The notes beneath the pieces were generated by a model. It had not been told where the DNA came from and ran no database searches. It saw nothing but the letters and a program-made list of their open reading frames with translations. This document shows positions 25,648 through 37,514 of a stretch of DNA of 64,000 nucleotides, one piece after another; positions within the stretch are counted from its first letter, which is position 1, and each line of letters opens with the position of its first letter. The stretch covers positions 15,620-79,619 of the forward strand of contig JADJYE010000040.1 in the NCBI GenBank assembly GCA_016719945.1, read 5' to 3'. Source of the DNA: Polyangiaceae bacterium. GTDB lineage: Bacteria; Myxococcota_A; Polyangia; Polyangiales; Polyangiaceae. A program made the translations under genes and the position numbers.

Positions 25648-26397
25648 TCACCCGTTGACGACCGCCAGGAAGCGGTTCGGACGAGCGACGCGATCCGGCA
25701 TCTCGTCCCAGGTTCTCCCGTCGAGGACACGGCCGGTCACGTGCTTCCGGACGCCGCCCCATTGCTTGAAGAAGAACGGGACGTCCGCGGCCACGCATTT
25801 GTCGCGGATCGCCCGGACCCAGTCCGCCTGCATCGGACGTGCTCGGGGACCGCTCTCTCCGCCGACGATCACCCAGTGGATGCCTCTGAGGTTCAACTTG
25901 GGGATCGGGCCGAGGAGGGGCTCGACACTCAAGAAGCGAACCTTCGCCTTCACTTTGCGAAGCTGGTCGATCCGATCGATGTACTTCGCGTTCTCGACGC
26001 TAACGCCCATCCACACGTGGTCGGGGATGCGAAGGGATGCGGCGAGCTGGGCCATCCGCTCGGCACGCTTGGTGAGGACCTGGAACTTGTGATGCGTCGC
26101 CCGCCGCATCACGTCGAAGACGCGCACGACATATTCGTCGGGCACGTCCTCGTGAAAGAGGTCCGACATGCTGTTGACGAAGATGCGGCGACCCGCCCGC
26201 CACCTCAGCGGCAGCTCGAGCGCGCCGGGTACCAACCGCAGATCGAACCCTTGCTCGAACGGGTGGTCAGGCACACCGCGGAAGCGCTCTGCGAAGGTCT
26301 CGGCGTAGCAGTGCTTGCAGCCGGGCGAGACCTTCGTGCAACCGCGCACGGGGTTCCACGTCGCATCGGTCCACTCGATCGTGCTGCCGTCAGACAT
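25648..26397 (-). CDS. Three-Cys-motif protein (phage Gp37/Gp68, DUF5131 family)
   Basis: 249 aa from ATG 26397 (MSDGSTIEWTDATWNPVRGC). The hallmark cysteines are Cys20, Cys27 and Cys30 in GCTKVSPGCKHCYAE, a C-x6-C-x2-C arrangement reminiscent of radical-SAM iron-sulfur ligands. Further family motifs: FVNSMSDLFHEDVP, WMGVSVEN, RFLSVEPLLGPIP, WVIVGGESGPRARPM and FFFKQWGG. Members occur on phages and genomic islands and pair with TcmP; the biochemical role is unproven. First gene of the operon with tcmP and the nuclease-NTPase gene. A MerR-like HTH gene lies ~150 bases upstream on the same strand. Confidence 0.9.
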   Translation of the reverse strand: MSDGSTIEWTDATWNPVRGCTKVSPGCKHCYAETFAERFRGVPDHPFEQGFDLRLVPGALELPLRWRAGRRIFVNSMSDLFHEDVPDEYVVRVFDVMRRATHHKFQVLTKRAERMAQLAASLRIPDHVWMGVSVENAKYIDRIDQLRKVKAKVRFLSVEPLLGPIPKLNLRGIHWVIVGGESGPRARPMQADWVRAIRDKCVAADVPFFFKQWGGVRKHVTGRVLDGRTWDEMPDRVARPNRFLAVVNG

Positions 26398-26553
26398 GAC
26401 TACTGTCCATCCGAATAGTATTCCGACGAGAGCCACTTGCAAGGCCGATTCGCGCTCGGGCAGGAGCCCGTGTTCCGCGACGTTCCAAAACGGTGCCGCA
26501 ACTCCTCGTCGGGCGCGTCGAACGATCGGGTCGCCTGCGATCTTCTGTCGCGC

Positions 26554-26757
26554 TCACGCTGCCACGCCCCTCTCGATCTTCTTCCGCAACCGTTCGACCT
26601 CGGCGCGGTCGTACATCCGGTAGTCGTTGATCGGATGCCTTCGCGCCCGAAAGCGCCCCGATGCGTCCCAGCGGCGAAGCGTGACCTGAGAGACGCCGAG
26701 CATCTCCGCGGCCTCGCTGATCGTCAGCATCGAGGGCTTCGTCCCCTTGGTCGGCAT
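26554..26757 (-). CDS. MerR/excisionase-type HTH regulator
   Basis: 67 aa: MLTISEAAEMLGVSQVTLRR then WDASGRFRARRHPINDYRMY and DRAEVERLRKKI, a complete single winged-helix domain of the MerR/BldC/excisionase type. It starts 60 bases from the divergent hsdM start and is co-oriented with the three-Cys-motif operon. Candidate regulator of either operon, or the recombination directionality factor of the island. No effector domain. Confidence 0.82.
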   Translation of the reverse strand: MPTKGTKPSMLTISEAAEMLGVSQVTLRRWDASGRFRARRHPINDYRMYDRAEVERLRKKIERGVAA

Positions 26758-26817
26758 GGAGGTGAGAGCCTACGCAGCCTTGATCATCGGAGCAAGGGCG
26801 CCCTACCCTCGCGCGAC

Positions 26818-28644
26818 ATGCCGACGAAGCGGGAAGTGCTGGAGTTGCTCGCGAAGAACGAGCTGGTCGCGTTGCTCGACGCGCACGACGTGGCCGTCGA
26901 GGACCGGCGGAAGAAGGACGCGATCATCGACAGCCTTTCCCGTGCACGCTCGGTGAAGACCGAAGACGTCCTCGCGGATCTTTCCCGGGACCGGCTCAAG
27001 GAGCTGTGCCGAGCGCTCGGGCTCGATGAAGGCGGGCGGGAGAAGTCAGCGTTGATCCAGCGGCTGGCAGGCGCATCCCCCACCACCGCCAAGACGAACG
27101 GGGCCGCCAAGCACAACGGCGTCCTGAAGGTCGCCGAGACCGTGGACGTCGGCGGCCGGCTCACGACCGATCGCCTTGAGCGGTACTTGTGGTCGGCGGC
27201 CGACATCCTGCGCGGCTCGATCGACTCGTCGGACTACAAGGGGTTCATCTTTGGGTTCCTCTTCCTGAAGCGCCTGTCCGATCGCTTCGACGAAGAGGTC
27301 GAGGCACTCCAGGGGGTGAAGGGCGCGGACCCGGAGGATCCCGACGAGCACGACTTCTTCGTGCCGAAGCGCGCGCGATGGTCCGAGATTCAGAAGGTGG
27401 CGACGAACGTCGGCGAGGCGCTCAACAAGGCGGCGGCGGCGCTCGAAGACGAGAACCCCAAGCTCGAGGGTGTCCTCGCCGGCATCGACTTCAACGATGA
27501 GCGAAAGCTCGGGGACGCACGGAACCGGGACGTCGTCCTCGGCAAGCTGGTCCAGCACTTCGCGCGGCTGGATCTCCGTAACGCGAACCTCGCAGAGCCC
27601 GACATCCTGGGGCGTGCGTACGAGTACCTCATCGAGAAGTTCGCGGATGACGCCGGCAAGAAGGGCGGGGAGTTCTACACCCCCCGCATGGTCGTGCGGC
27701 TCATCGTCGAACTGCTCCAACCGAGGGAGGGGATGCGCATCTGCGATCCAACGTGCGGCTCAGGCGGCATGCTCATCGAGTGCGCCCACTACCTCGAGCG
27801 TCAGCGGCAGAACCCCAAAAACCTCTCGCTTTTCGGGCAGGAGAAGAACCTGGGCACGTGGGCGATCTGCAAAATGAACATGCTCCTGCACGGACTGCCC
27901 GACGCGCGGATCGAGAAGGGCGACACGATCCGCGACCCCAAGCTTCGGGATGGCGACGGGCTCATGCTGTTCGATCGCGTCATCGCGAACCCGCCGTTCT
28001 CGCTCGACGAGTGGGGCCGTGAGATTGCCGAGCACGATCCGCATGGGCGGTTCCGCTTCGGCGTTCCGCCTAAGACGAAGGGCGATCTCGCGTTCGTGCA
28101 ACACATGGTCGCGACGACGAACACCAAGGGCATGGTCGGTGTCGTCATGCCTCACGGTGTTCTCTTCCGCGGTGCCGCCGAGGGTGAGATTCGCAAGGGC
28201 CTGCTCCAGGAGGACCTCGTGGAGGCCGTCGTGGGGCTGCCCACGAACCTGTTCTATGGGACGGGGATCCCCGCGGCGATCCTCGTGCTGAATCGGGGGA
28301 AAAGCGTGGAGCGCAAGGGCAAGGTGCTCTTCATCGACGCGTCCCGAGGGTTCAGGCAGGGCACGACGCAGAACTACCTACGGGACGAAGACGTTCGCGA
28401 GATCGCGACCACGTTCCATACCTACAAAGACGTGGCGAAGTACGCTCGAGTCGCCGGTGTTGAGGAGGTCGAGAAGAACGACTTCACGTTGAACATCAGC
28501 AGGTACGTCGAGACGACCGAAGCTGCGGAACGGGTTGATGTGGCTCGTGCTGTCACCAAGCTGCGGGAGCTGGAGAGGATGCGGGGGGAAGCCGCGGCTC
28601 GGATGAACGCCTTCCTCAGGGAGCTTGGCTATGGCGAGAACTAG
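26818..28644 (+). CDS. hsdM: Type I restriction-modification methyltransferase subunit HsdM
   Basis: 608 aa from ATG 26818. The ~95-residue N-terminal extension carries two short SAP-like helical repeats (KREVLELLAKNELVALLDAH and LSRDRLKELCRALGLDEGG). The HsdM N-terminal helical domain follows (LWSAADILRGSIDSSDYKGF). The N6-adenine methyltransferase core has the SAM motif ICDPTCGSGGMLIECAHYLE and the catalytic IANPPFSLDEWG. It methylates adenine in the host recognition site with HsdS. Its stop overlaps the hsdS start. First gene of a five-gene operon whose members all overlap by 4-14 bases. Confidence 0.95.
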   Translation: MPTKREVLELLAKNELVALLDAHDVAVEDRRKKDAIIDSLSRARSVKTEDVLADLSRDRLKELCRALGLDEGGREKSALIQRLAGASPTTAKTNGAAKHNGVLKVAETVDVGGRLTTDRLERYLWSAADILRGSIDSSDYKGFIFGFLFLKRLSDRFDEEVEALQGVKGADPEDPDEHDFFVPKRARWSEIQKVATNVGEALNKAAAALEDENPKLEGVLAGIDFNDERKLGDARNRDVVLGKLVQHFARLDLRNANLAEPDILGRAYEYLIEKFADDAGKKGGEFYTPRMVVRLIVELLQPREGMRICDPTCGSGGMLIECAHYLERQRQNPKNLSLFGQEKNLGTWAICKMNMLLHGLPDARIEKGDTIRDPKLRDGDGLMLFDRVIANPPFSLDEWGREIAEHDPHGRFRFGVPPKTKGDLAFVQHMVATTNTKGMVGVVMPHGVLFRGAAEGEIRKGLLQEDLVEAVVGLPTNLFYGTGIPAAILVLNRGKSVERKGKVLFIDASRGFRQGTTQNYLRDEDVREIATTFHTYKDVAKYARVAGVEEVEKNDFTLNISRYVETTEAAERVDVARAVTKLRELERMRGEAAARMNAFLRELGYGEN

Positions 28645-29920
28645 CCTCTACCCGCCGAGCGTGGACCCCGGGTTTCCCGAGCTGCCCGAGACGCCATCGG
28701 GCTGGCAGCAGACCACCTTCGGCGACGTGCTGGAGGTGGTCGAGCGCCCGCTCAAGCTCGATCCACACAGAACCTACCGACTGGTGAACGCCAAGCGAAG
28801 CCGGGGTGGGATCACGCTCCGCGCCGAGTTGCCCGGGCGAGAGATCCTTACAAAGTCGCAGTTCGAGGCAAAGGCCGCGGATTTCCTAATCTCGCGCCGA
28901 CAGATCATCCATGGCGCCTGCGGTGTCGTTCCCGAGGAATTGGACGGTGCCGTTGTTTCCAATGAGTACTCGACACTGAAACCTCGGCCAACGCTGTTGC
29001 TCGATTTCTTGCGCCACTATAGCCACACGCCCTACTTCCAGCGCACGTGCTTCCACAGCAGTCACGGCGTCGATGTCGAGAAGATGATCTTCAAGATCGG
29101 CGAGTGGCTCGTCCGCCGCGTGGACGTGCCCCCCCTCCCCGAGCAACGGAAGATCGCCGCCATCCTCTCCTCGGTGGACGACGCCATCGAGGCGACGCAG
29201 GCGGTCATCGACCAGCTCGGGGTCGTGAAGAAGGCGATGATGGCCGAGCTGCTGACGCGCGGCCTGCCGGGGCGGCACACGCGGTTCAAGCAGACCGAGA
29301 TCGGTGAGATGCCGGAGGACTGGGGCGTCTTGCGGCTTGGCGACCTCTGCCGAGTCACCTCCGGCGGCACCCCGAGCAGGGAACGCGCGGAATTCTGGGG
29401 CGGCGGCGTTCCGTGGGTGAAGACCGGCGAGATCAACTACGCGGAGATCACCAGGACAGAGGAGACCATCTCGCCCGCGGGCGTCGCTAACTCCGCGGCG
29501 AAGATGGTGCCCAAGGGCTCAGTTCTTATGGCGATGTACGGTCAAGGCGCGACGCGAGGGCGTGTCGCCGTCCTTGGCATTGACGCGTCCCTCAATCAGG
29601 CTTGCCTTGCGCTCATTCCGGGTCCCCGCCTTGCTCGCCACTTCCTCTATCAGGTGCTCTGCGCGAAGTATGACGAGCTGCGCGAGATGGGTCACGAAGG
29701 CACTCAAAAGAACCTCAATGCCGGCCTAATCAAATCCGTGCTCCTCCAGGTACCAGGCCTGGACGAGCAGCAGCGCATCGCAGAGGGGCTGGAGACGATC
29801 GACGAGCGGCGGCGCCATGAGGGCGATTACGTGAACCAGCTCGTCACGGCGAAGGCTGCCCTCATGTCCGTCCTTCTCAGCGGTGAGGTTCGCGTAGTAC
29901 CCGAGGAGGCTGCCGAGTGA
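28631..29920 (+). CDS. hsdS: Type I restriction-modification specificity subunit HsdS
   Basis: 429 aa from ATG 28631, inside the last codons of hsdM (a TTG two codons earlier is possible). Two target-recognition domains are each followed by the conserved helical spacer: PPLPEQRKIAAILSSVDDAI at mid-protein and VPGLDEQQRIAEGLETIDER near the end. The second domain begins GEMPEDWGVLRLGDLCRVTS. HsdS gives the bipartite DNA target. The first domain is short and diverged in its opening; the recognition sequence cannot be predicted by eye. Confidence 0.92.
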   Translation: MARTSLYPPSVDPGFPELPETPSGWQQTTFGDVLEVVERPLKLDPHRTYRLVNAKRSRGGITLRAELPGREILTKSQFEAKAADFLISRRQIIHGACGVVPEELDGAVVSNEYSTLKPRPTLLLDFLRHYSHTPYFQRTCFHSSHGVDVEKMIFKIGEWLVRRVDVPPLPEQRKIAAILSSVDDAIEATQAVIDQLGVVKKAMMAELLTRGLPGRHTRFKQTEIGEMPEDWGVLRLGDLCRVTSGGTPSRERAEFWGGGVPWVKTGEINYAEITRTEETISPAGVANSAAKMVPKGSVLMAMYGQGATRGRVAVLGIDASLNQACLALIPGPRLARHFLYQVLCAKYDELREMGHEGTQKNLNAGLIKSVLLQVPGLDEQQRIAEGLETIDERRRHEGDYVNQLVTAKAALMSVLLSGEVRVVPEEAAE

Positions 29921-30779
29921 AGAACACTGGCAAGCCCTACGAAGCGTTGACCGAGCAGGTCTTCACGCGTCTGCTCGACCAGCACAGGGTTTGCGCCCAG
30001 GTCGAACGCGACGTCGTGCTCGAGGGGCGTTCGACGAAGCACCAGATTGACGTCATGTTCGAGTTTGTCGTCGGTCCGGCAAGCTACAGGACGATCATCC
30101 AGTGCAAGGATTGGGGCTCCGCGGTGAAGCAGGAGCAGGTGCTCGCGTTCGTCAGCGTGCTCCAGGACGTTCCCGGCCAGCCGAGGGGCATCATGGTCTC
30201 GAGGTCCGGCTTCCAGGAAGGTGCACGCAGAGTCGCCGACCACCACGGCATCAAGCTATATGAGCTGCGTGATGCTCGTGACGAAGACTGGGACGGGCTG
30301 ATTCGCACGGTACAAATCGAAGGCATTCTCCTGGCTCCGGAGTTCCGGTCGGTCGCCTTCAACTTCGATGTCGAATGGTTCCGCGAGCGCGCGCTGGCAC
30401 TCGGCATCCCGAAGGGCACCACCTTCAACACCCGAACGATCCCCGGTGTTCACCAGATCGTCCTCGAGTCGGGAAGAGCGTGTGACATACGGACGCTCAC
30501 CCGGGCTGCCATCCCGGACGAGGCGTGTGATTGGCGAAGCTTCGAGGTGTCGTTCGAGGAGGCTGTGCTCGTCGAAACGCCAGACCTTCCGCTGCCACAG
30601 CTCCGTGCGATCGGGGCAAGGGGAGAAGTCAGACTGCGAGAGATCCGCTCGCACTTCGAGCTTCGGCTGGATCACTTGGTCGCGTACTGTTTTCGCGACG
30701 TGCTCGGGGGTGACCACCGGTTCCTGAGGGCTGATGGCTCCCCTGTTCACGATCCGGCGGATGCTGACGAGGTCTCGCC

Positions 30780-30783
<4 letters not shown>
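29917..30783 (+). CDS. Mrr-like restriction endonuclease inside the type I operon
   Basis: 288 aa from a GTG at 29917 that overlaps the hsdS stop by 4 bases. The N-terminal ~130 residues show a PD-(D/E)XK nuclease of the Mrr type: YEALTEQVFTRLLDQHRV, HQIDVMFEFVVG (Asp), YRTIIQCKDWGSAVKQEQVL (Gln-x-Lys) and GIMVSRSGFQEGARRVADHH. The last ~150 residues are of no known family. Standard type I systems have only three genes. The tight coupling to hsdS and hsdR suggests a second nuclease or a regulator of restriction. Confidence 0.8.
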
Positions 30784-33811
<3,028 letters not shown>

Positions 33812-33815
<4 letters not shown>

Positions 33816-34531
33816 TCGAGCGCTCCGCCGTGACTTGGGGTTCGACGGAGATCCCCTACCGGATCCGGCGAAGTGCCCGGCGTGCGACGGTCTCACTCGC
33901 GATCGAGCCGGGCGCCGGGCTGCTCGTGACCGCTCCCGCGACGACCCCTCTTTCGAAGCTCGATGCGGTCGTGAGGTCGAGGGCGCCCTGGGTGACGAAG
34001 CGTCTACGAAGGCACGCGCCCACCGCGACCGCCAAGGAGTTCGTCTCCGGCGAGACGTTCTTCTACCTCGGGCGGCAGCACCGGCTGGATGTGCACCGCG
34101 GGGATGACGTGGCCCCGCTTCACCTGCTCGACGGACGACTCACGGTGGTGGTTCCTCACGGCGTTCCGTCGGAGCACACGTCCGGGTACGTCCGGGCCGC
34201 GCTCACCGACTGGTACCAGCGGCGGGCCCGGGCATTCATCCCTGACAGGGTCCGCCACGTTGCGGCCAAGCTTGGGGTGTCGTCGTTGGACGTCGTCATC
34301 GCGGATCAGTCGAAGCGCTGGGGAAGCTGCTCAGCGGGGGTCGTCCGGATCAACTGGCGTGTGATGCAGGCGCCGAAGCGGCTCGTCGAGTACGTGCTCG
34401 CGCACGAGGCCACCCACCTCATCCACGAACATCATGGGCCGCGGTTCTGGGCGGCACTCGGCCGGCTGATGCCGGACTACGAGGTGAGGAAGGCCAAGCT
34501 CCGCGAGCTGGGCGAGCGCTTCCTGTGGTGA
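33812..34531 (+). CDS. YgjP-like (DUF45) zinc metallopeptidase-fold protein
   Basis: 239 aa from GTG 33812 (GTGA overlap with the hsdR stop). The C-terminal half has the zinc site LVEYVLAHEATHLIHEHHGP (HExxH plus a downstream His) and the preceding signature KRWGSCSAGVVRINWRVMQA. YgjP/DUF45 proteins are gluzincin-like and frequently lie at the end of type I restriction operons. Substrate unknown; it might limit or process HsdR. Last gene of the operon. Confidence 0.9.
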
Positions 34532-34642
34532 CGGAGATGCCGAGAATTCGGGCCCAGGTACCGCAGGATCTTCCGTGGCACGTCATACGACCGGAAGGGC
34601 TTCTCCGTGGACGACGAGAATCATTATCGAGCGGTTTTGCGG

Positions 34643-34960
34643 CTAGCCGCTGATGTCCCGGAGGAGGCGCTTCAACGTGCCTCGGGGGAGGCGGCGGGTT
34701 TCATCGATCAGCCGATGACGATCACCTTGCTCGGGGAAGGTCACGAGGTCGAGCAGCAGCACGCCGAGCCCGTCGGCGAGCGTTTGCAAGCTTTGGATCG
34801 TCGGTCGGACCAACCCGCGCTCGATGCTCGAGAGGTGCACCTTCGAGACGCCGCACTCGTACGCGAGCCGCTCGAGGGTCAGCCCGTTCTCCGCACGTAG
34901 CTGGGCGATCCGCTTTCCGACTGCAAGCGCCAGGGGATCGACCTCGGACCGCCGCGGCAT
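34643..34960 (-). CDS. XRE-family HTH regulator
   Basis: 105 aa. A classic Cro/CI helix-turn-helix, GKRIAQLRAENGLTLERLAY then ECGVSKVHLSSIERGLVRPT and LQTLADGLGVLL, followed by a 30-residue tail. It lies in the opposite orientation to the restriction operon, with its stop 112 bases from the DUF45 gene's stop. Possible controller of restriction or of island functions. Confidence 0.88.
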   Translation of the reverse strand: MPRRSEVDPLALAVGKRIAQLRAENGLTLERLAYECGVSKVHLSSIERGLVRPTIQSLQTLADGLGVLLLDLVTFPEQGDRHRLIDETRRLPRGTLKRLLRDISG

Positions 34961-35004
34961 GCCGCCGTTGACGGTAGGCGCCGGAGGTCGAACACTAGTT
35001 TGTC

Positions 35005-35457
35005 ATGGCAAACCACGGGACCCTGTCGGTGACATTGAGCTTGATCGGGGTGATGGTGCTCGGAGGATGCGCCGACAAGGCCGAGCCCGACCTCAAGCGC
35101 TGCGAGGAGCTGGAGCAGCAGCAAAAGTACGACGAAGCGATCGAAGCTTGTCAGCTCTCGGTCTCCCACGATCCCGAGAGCGCGGCGGGGAAGAAGGCGC
35201 AGGCGAAGATCCCCGTCCTGGAGACCGCCAGGAAGAAGCTCGCGGACGAGAAGGCTGACGCACTCGACGCGCAGGCGAGCCGAGCGAAAGCGGCCCTCGA
35301 GAAACTGAAGGGACAGGCGAACGACGCCACTGACATGCAGAAGAAGATTGAGGAGTGCCTCGCCGCCGAGAAGGGCACCCCCAAGTTCGACGAGTGCAAA
35401 GAGAGGCTTGAGAAGGACCTCGAGAAGCAGAAGGCTGCCTTTGACAGCCGTCCCTAA
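35005..35457 (+). CDS. Small coiled-coil lipoprotein
   Basis: 150 aa. A signal peptide with a lipobox (MVLGGCADKAEP, Cys at ~22) is followed by a TPR-like pair (CEELEQQQKYDEAIEACQLS) and a long Lys/Glu-rich coiled coil (ARKKLADEKADALDAQASRA). Two cysteines near the C-terminus (EECLAAEKG, DECKERLE) could form a disulfide. Likely anchored to a membrane facing the periplasm. It is an odd cargo gene, lying between the regulator and the replication block of island B. No function is assigned. Confidence 0.78.
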   Translation: MANHGTLSVTLSLIGVMVLGGCADKAEPDLKRCEELEQQQKYDEAIEACQLSVSHDPESAAGKKAQAKIPVLETARKKLADEKADALDAQASRAKAALEKLKGQANDATDMQKKIEECLAAEKGTPKFDECKERLEKDLEKQKAAFDSRP

Positions 35458-35478
35458 TTTTCGCCGGTGGCTGCCTCG

Positions 35479-35754
35479 TCAGCGCGACGAGCGGACACAT
35501 CCAAAAGCGAGCCGGCGGCTGTCGCCGACCGTCACGACAATCGGAATCCAGGGTCGAAGCGCCGTGAGGGCGGCTGCCATCGGTTGAAGCTCCGCCACGA
35601 GGAGCACGGCCGCCATCCCAAAGGTGACGCTCACCGACACGCGTTCCCCGGTTGGTACGACGACGATGGCCAGATCGATCCCGTGAAGATGCTGCGCATC
35701 TTCGATGAGATGCCGAACAGTTCCAAGCCGCCGACCCAGAAGATCTCGATGCAC
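35479..35754 (-). CDS. Small unrecognised protein (91 aa)
   Basis: A GTG at 35754 opens MHRDLLGRRLGTVRHLIEDA, then LHGIDLAIVVVPTGERVSVS and LLVAELQPMAAALTALRPWI, to a TGA at 35479. It has good hydrophobic patterning and codon use on the minus strand, 17 bases downstream of the gene ending at 35772. It could also be the frameshifted C-terminus of that gene. Function unknown. Confidence 0.4.
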   Translation of the reverse strand: MHRDLLGRRLGTVRHLIEDAQHLHGIDLAIVVVPTGERVSVSVTFGMAAVLLVAELQPMAAALTALRPWIPIVVTVGDSRRLAFGCVRSSR

Positions 35755-35771
35755 CCCGCCAAGACTTGGGA

Positions 35772-36224
35772 TCAGGCGCACGGTGCTTCCTCGGCAGGCG
35801 CGTCGACGAAGACGACGGCTGGTTCGTCGTCCGCATCGACCACCAAGAACGGCGTGCCGTCCGCCGGCTTCGTGGTCACGAGCGAGGCAGCCTCCGGCAG
35901 GACGGCGTTCATGATGGCGACCAGACCGGCCAGATCGAGGGGAATCACGATCGCCGCGCTCCTGGCCGCCGCGGCCGGCACCACGAACTCCACCCCCGCC
36001 CCCTGCTCGAGGCACGCCTTCCCAAATTCCCCCGCCAGGTCGGCGATGATGAACCCCAACTCGGTGGGCTCGACGCCCAAAGCCACGGCGATCAAGAATA
36101 ACGAGTGCACTCGTCCCTGGTGATCGCGAACGAGTGCCTCATGTGAGGGCAGCGGTTCGAGGAGGCTCCTGCGCGTGACCTGGGCCCAGTAACGACCGGT
36201 TTCGAGAGAGCCCGGGCGCTTCAC
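35772..36224 (-). CDS. Unrecognised protein coupled to the small serine recombinase
   Basis: 150 aa; its ATG overlaps the recombinase stop by 4 bases. It contains HSLFLIAVALGVEPTELGFI then IADLAGEFGKACLEQGAGVE, and VIPLDLAGLVAIMNAVLPEA near the C-terminus. The acidic end DADDEPAVVFVDAPAEEAPC has no clear motif. The opposite-strand frame is low-complexity and looks like a shadow. Possibly a plasmid/island maintenance protein. Confidence 0.6.
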   Translation of the reverse strand: MKRPGSLETGRYWAQVTRRSLLEPLPSHEALVRDHQGRVHSLFLIAVALGVEPTELGFIIADLAGEFGKACLEQGAGVEFVVPAAAARSAAIVIPLDLAGLVAIMNAVLPEAASLVTTKPADGTPFLVVDADDEPAVVFVDAPAEEAPCA

Positions 36225-36976
36225 GCCGACCCCATGATCTCGCCGGCTTGCTCGGGCGCTGCGACCCCCAATTCAGGGACGGCCAGCGCCCGATGAAGGG
36301 TGCTCGCTCCAACCCCTAGCTCAGCGGCGATCCTCCGGATGCTCATGCCGGCTCGCTGGAGCCGACGAGCCCGGACAACATCGACGTAGACGGGTGGACG
36401 TCCGAGCCTAGCGCCGCGACGACGCGCGGCCATCAATCCCTGGATCGTTCTATCCCGACAGAGATCGGCCTCGAGCTGAGCCACAGCGGCGACAACGTGG
36501 AAGCAGAAGCGACCGGCGGGCGTGCTCGTGTCAATGCCGTCGCTGAGGCTGATGAAGTCCACGTTTCGGCAGCGAAAGTCGTCCAGCGTTTGGACGAGGT
36601 GGCGGACGCTACGGGCCCATCTGTCGAAGCGGACCACCGCGACGGCGTGCACGCGCCCGCGCTGCACATCGCCCATGAGACGATCAAGCTCAGGGCGACG
36701 ATCGCGCCGGCCGCTCTGGCCGTGATCGACGTACTCACCCACGACCTCCCAGGCCCGCTGCTGGGCCAGGAGGCGGAGCTGCTCGATCTGAGCCTCCGGA
36801 TGCTGGTCGAGGGTCGAGCATCGGGCGTAGAGCCCGACCCGGGTGGGCGTGTTCCGAAGATGGTGGTTCACGACTTCGGGTACGCGCGGATGCGACCGAA
36901 AATGAACCTTGATCGGATCCGCCGGGCCGCGGCACCTTTCGAGGAGCCGAGCGAAGCCCTCACCCAGGACCCGCAC
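36221..36976 (-). CDS. Small serine recombinase (resolvase/invertase)
   Basis: 251 aa from GTG 36976; a GTG at 36871 would give a 216-aa protein starting nearer the conserved domain, and is equally plausible. The catalytic domain reads RVGLYARCSTLDQHPEAQIE (nucleophile Ser in CSTLDQ), then SGRRDRRPELDRLMGDVQRG, AVVRFDRWARSVRHLVQTLD and AGRFCFHVVAAVAQLEADLC. The C-terminal Hin-type HTH is RRLQRAGMSIRRIAAELGVG. Such enzymes resolve multimers or invert DNA. In island B it may resolve dimers of the circular form. It overlaps the following gene. Confidence 0.9.
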   Translation of the reverse strand: MRVLGEGFARLLERCRGPADPIKVHFRSHPRVPEVVNHHLRNTPTRVGLYARCSTLDQHPEAQIEQLRLLAQQRAWEVVGEYVDHGQSGRRDRRPELDRLMGDVQRGRVHAVAVVRFDRWARSVRHLVQTLDDFRCRNVDFISLSDGIDTSTPAGRFCFHVVAAVAQLEADLCRDRTIQGLMAARRRGARLGRPPVYVDVVRARRLQRAGMSIRRIAAELGVGASTLHRALAVPELGVAAPEQAGEIMGSA

Positions 36977-37013
36977 CCGGCAAGTTGAGTAACTCGCGCG
37001 GTTGCCCAGAACT

Positions 37014-37436
37014 CTAGGGCCACGGGATCTTTGGATCCTCGGCGATGCTCAACCGGACACGGGCATCGAGGGCGGACGCGTTGTCGGCGGGAAGGACATC
37101 TCGGGCGATCTCGACGACGCGCTCGACGAGGAGTCCGAACGCTCGGCGGGCTTGCGGGTGGTCGGGGCCGAGCGGCGGCGGACCGAGTTTGCGGCGCTCG
37201 ACGATCAGCACCTCGGCCAGGCGCTTCATGAGCCTGACCTCCCGCGTGATCGCACGCCCATCCTCCATGAGGTCGAAGGCCTCCGGATGCTCGGCCATGA
37301 AGGCAAGGGTCGCCGCTGCACGGGCCATCTCCTGTTGGATCACTCTGAGTAGCTCGACGGTGTCGTCGTGACGCTGCATGGCGGCGACGAGCGGGTGCTC
37401 GCGAGCGACGTTCACTTCGTTGGGGGATCGCTGCAC
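37014..37436 (-). CDS. Unrecognised helical protein in the replication block
   Basis: 140 aa from GTG 37436. Helical throughout: MQRHDDTVELLRVIQQEMAR then AAATLAFMAEHPEAFDLMED, TREVRLMKRLAEVLIVERRK, and ARRAFGLLVERVVEIARDVL near the C-terminus. No family recognised. It lies between the Rep-like gene and the small recombinase, all on the minus strand. Confidence 0.65.
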   Translation of the reverse strand: MQRSPNEVNVAREHPLVAAMQRHDDTVELLRVIQQEMARAAATLAFMAEHPEAFDLMEDGRAITREVRLMKRLAEVLIVERRKLGPPPLGPDHPQARRAFGLLVERVVEIARDVLPADNASALDARVRLSIAEDPKIPWP

Positions 37437-37514
37437 GGTCTCCTCCGGAGTTTTCGGAAAAAAAGATGTGCTGAGCCGTGGCCGATCGCACGCCGGTTGA
37501 ACGCGCCTCGGAAC

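Noticed and set aside
35467..36123. Plus-strand 218-codon frame
   Set aside because: Rich in Ser/Thr/Ala/Lys without hydrophobic pattern. The minus-strand genes here have better composition and overlap the recombinase in operon style.
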